A stretch of 64,000 nt of DNA from Streptomyces seoulensis (lineage in GTDB: Bacteria > Actinomycetota > Actinomycetes > Streptomycetales > Streptomycetaceae): the NCBI RefSeq assembly GCF_004328625.1, contig NZ_CP032229.1, forward strand, positions 2,046,001 through 2,110,000. The letters are read 5' to 3'. This document shows, one piece after another, positions 62,538 through 64,000 of the stretch (its first letter is position 1; the number at the start of each line of letters is the position of its first letter). The notes beneath the pieces were generated by a model. That model worked only from the letters and a program-made list of their open reading frames with translations, was not told the origin of the DNA and made no database searches. Position numbers and translations under genes: made by a program.

Positions 62538-63887
62538 ATGGAGCAGAGGGACTTCTCGGTGACGGACTTGAGCCTTGACAGCCAAAACCCCCGACACGCC
62601 ATGCCCACACCAACGACACGTGAGGCTATCTCAGCCCTCCTCCAGAAGGACCCTGAAAAGCTAGCGCGACTAGCACAGGATATTGCCGAAAAGGGTTTGA
62701 ACCCAACAGAGTTGCCGATCGTCGTCCACGAGGATGGCAAAGTAGTCGTCATTGAGGGTAATCGTCGGCTGGCCACCCTAAAAGCATTATCCGACCCGTC
62801 CCTAGTGGATGACCACAAGATTCGCCAGCAGATGGGCATCATCGCTCGTCGCCACTCCATTCCTCGCACCATGCGTTGTGTAGTCGCAAGGAGTCGCGAG
62901 GAAGCAAACCATTGGATCACACTCAGGCATACTGGAGAAGCCGAAGGTGTCGGAGTAGTGCCGTGGACCTCCGAACAGAAGACTCGGTTCGCTCAGAAAG
63001 AAAATGCCACTGCTAGAGCTCTCCGGTTTATCGAACAGGTTTCGGAGTGGTATAGCACCGACAGTAGCCTGCTGCAGGATATAGCGACGGTCCGTTCAAC
63101 TAGGCTCACCACCTTGGCGCGTCTACTGTCTGATCCCAAAGTTCGAAACTCCCTAGGCTTCGATTTTCAGAATAGCGGCATTTTGGCCGACTATGACCCA
63201 GAAGTAATGCACAGCTCAGTTCGCAAGCTTTTCTCCGATCTAGCGACGCACCTCTCCGTCACTCGAGTAAAAAGCAAAGAGCAGCGCCGCGATTACATTG
63301 GCGCGATCAAGGATCACTTGCCACAAGCCTCAGAGCGACTCCCCCAACCTCGCCTGATTTCCCCAAGGGTACAGAGTGCGGATCACGGAGATCGTAAGGA
63401 GACAAAGAGTGCCGAATTGCAGCCAGCCGCACCCGCGCCTGCCGCTAGCCCGCCCAAAAGGGATAAACGGGTATTCCAGAACGTCATTCTGAAGAATGTC
63501 AGCCCTAGGACCGCCAAGGTACTGAATGAAGCAAAGAAGATCGTAATCGCCGATTCCCCTAACGTCGCTGCCATCATGATCAGAGCTGTAATCGACATCA
63601 CTGTGACCGAGGCGGCAGAACGACAGGGATGGCGTCGACGTCAGGACAAACTTAGAGAACGCATTGGCGTGGCTCTTCGGCACATTGACCCGGACGATGC
63701 AGATAAGCAGCTCGATGAAGCGCGCAGGATGTCTCAGAACGACGGCGCCTTGTCTGTGAAGAACCTGCATAGCTTCATCCATCAGTGGGACGTGCATCCC
63801 ATGATTTTGGACATCACAACTCTAAGTGCGGTTTATACACCCATGCTCATGAAGTTGGATCAATACTTGGGGGAAAATCCCAAGTGA
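62538..63887 (+). CDS. ParB/Srx-like protein with HEPN-like C-terminal region, cargo
   Basis: The 449-residue protein has an N-terminal ParB-like domain (LSLDSQNPRH near 12, then ELPIVV-EDGKVVVIEGNRRLATLKAL at about 55-85; the GNRR motif is the usual ParB/Srx NTP site). A middle helical part is followed by a charged linker and a C-terminal domain (about 310-440, from NVILKNVSPRTAKVLNEA) that is helical with an RAVIDITVTEAAE stretch, similar in style to HEPN/DUF4145-type domains. Base composition is lower in GC than the rest, and codon 84 is TTA. It overlaps the methylase start by one base (TGATG). I cannot name its function. Confidence 0.6.
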   Translation: MEQRDFSVTDLSLDSQNPRHAMPTPTTREAISALLQKDPEKLARLAQDIAEKGLNPTELPIVVHEDGKVVVIEGNRRLATLKALSDPSLVDDHKIRQQMGIIARRHSIPRTMRCVVARSREEANHWITLRHTGEAEGVGVVPWTSEQKTRFAQKENATARALRFIEQVSEWYSTDSSLLQDIATVRSTRLTTLARLLSDPKVRNSLGFDFQNSGILADYDPEVMHSSVRKLFSDLATHLSVTRVKSKEQRRDYIGAIKDHLPQASERLPQPRLISPRVQSADHGDRKETKSAELQPAAPAPAASPPKRDKRVFQNVILKNVSPRTAKVLNEAKKIVIADSPNVAAIMIRAVIDITVTEAAERQGWRRRQDKLRERIGVALRHIDPDDADKQLDEARRMSQNDGALSVKNLHSFIHQWDVHPMILDITTLSAVYTPMLMKLDQYLGENPK

Positions 63888-64000
63888 TGCGATATATCAG
63901 CCCTCTTCGCTACCCGGGCGGAAAAGCCCGCTTGGCGAATTACATAAAGCATCTAATAGACTCGCAGGGACCGCGACCTACCCACTATGCAGAACCCTTC
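63887..64000 (+). CDS. D12-class DNA adenine methyltransferase, N-terminal part
   Basis: Only the first 38 residues are in the window, from ATG at 63887. They include PLRYPGGKARL and HYAEPF, the SAM motifs I of the D12/Dam type (N6-adenine). It is coupled to the ParB-like gene by a TGATG overlap. The rest, with the DPPY catalytic motif, lies beyond the edge. Confidence 0.78.
   Translation, partial: MRYISPLRYPGGKARLANYIKHLIDSQGPRPTHYAEPF

Larger units (their letters stand above)
54213..64000. mobile_element. Integrated AICE (pSAM2-like) in tRNA-Arg, right end outside the window
   Basis: The tRNA 3' end is followed directly by a tyrosine integrase pointing toward it. Then come xis, a RepSA-type initiator, small spread proteins, an FtsK-like transfer ATPase, an SCO3933-type regulator, a GntR repressor and a Nudix gene, the exact gene set and order of actinomycete integrative conjugative elements. 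attL must lie at the tRNA 3' end (about 54190-54212). I looked for a second copy of that segment up to 64000 and found none, so attR lies beyond the window, and the genes at 62538 onward are probably cargo. Confidence 0.87.

Overview
The window is chromosomal DNA of a Streptomyces-type actinomycete. It has very high GC, frequent GTG and TTG starts, ATGA/GTGA stop-start overlaps, a sporulation gene group (dynA, dynB, ssbB), a PknG-GlnX-GlnH signalling operon, LAXTG surface anchoring and, at the right end, a conjugative element of the pSAM2/AICE type. All calls come from reading the sequence; no database search was run.

Layout. 1-13.9 kb: end of an amino acid permease, Fe superoxide dismutase behind a textbook Nur box, a DsbA-like thiol protein, two PepN aminopeptidase paralogues, an AbiEi/DUF559-like protein, a Nudix hydrolase, a large secreted subtilase and aspartate-semialdehyde dehydrogenase. 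Most of these units end in strong hairpin terminators. 13.9-28.6 kb: an anti-sigma-like ATPase, a coupled pair of UTRA proteins (one lacking its HTH), an FAD monooxygenase, 4-alpha-glucanotransferase, an ECF sigma/anti-sigma/ABC exporter operon, an HNH protein, an MscS channel, and a GH4 glycosidase with a sugar kinase.

28.7-39.2 kb: a seven-gene plus-strand operon built around PknG. It holds a GlnX-like membrane sensor, a GlnH binding protein, a coiled-coil protein, PknG, a PP2C phosphatase, a VWA protein and an FHA protein. Kinase, phosphatase and FHA protein all carry N-terminal zinc ribbons, so the operon looks like one amino-acid-sensing phosphorylation module. 39.2-43.5 kb: a methyltransferase, a truncated haemoglobin, a thioesterase pair and EttA.

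43.7-47.8 kb: a minus-strand polymorphic-toxin island. It has two WXG100 proteins, a 589-residue toxin with a C-terminal RNase A-like domain, a putative immunity gene, a second 'orphan' RNase A-like fragment, and a CdiI-like immunity gene. 48-54 kb: a thioester surface protein, ssbB, a cluster of DnaA-box-like sites, and the dynamin-like pair.

54.1-64.0 kb: tRNA-Arg(TCT) followed by an integrated AICE. Its genes are int, xis, repSA, small spread/transfer membrane proteins, an FtsK-like tra, an SCO3933-type regulator, a GntR/KorSA-like repressor and a Nudix (Pif-like) gene. Three related operator sites flank the repressor. After a hairpin-rich non-coding block the composition drops in GC, and a ParB-like gene overlaps the start of a D12-class adenine methyltransferase that runs off the window. 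This pair is the best candidate here for an undescribed cargo or defence module.
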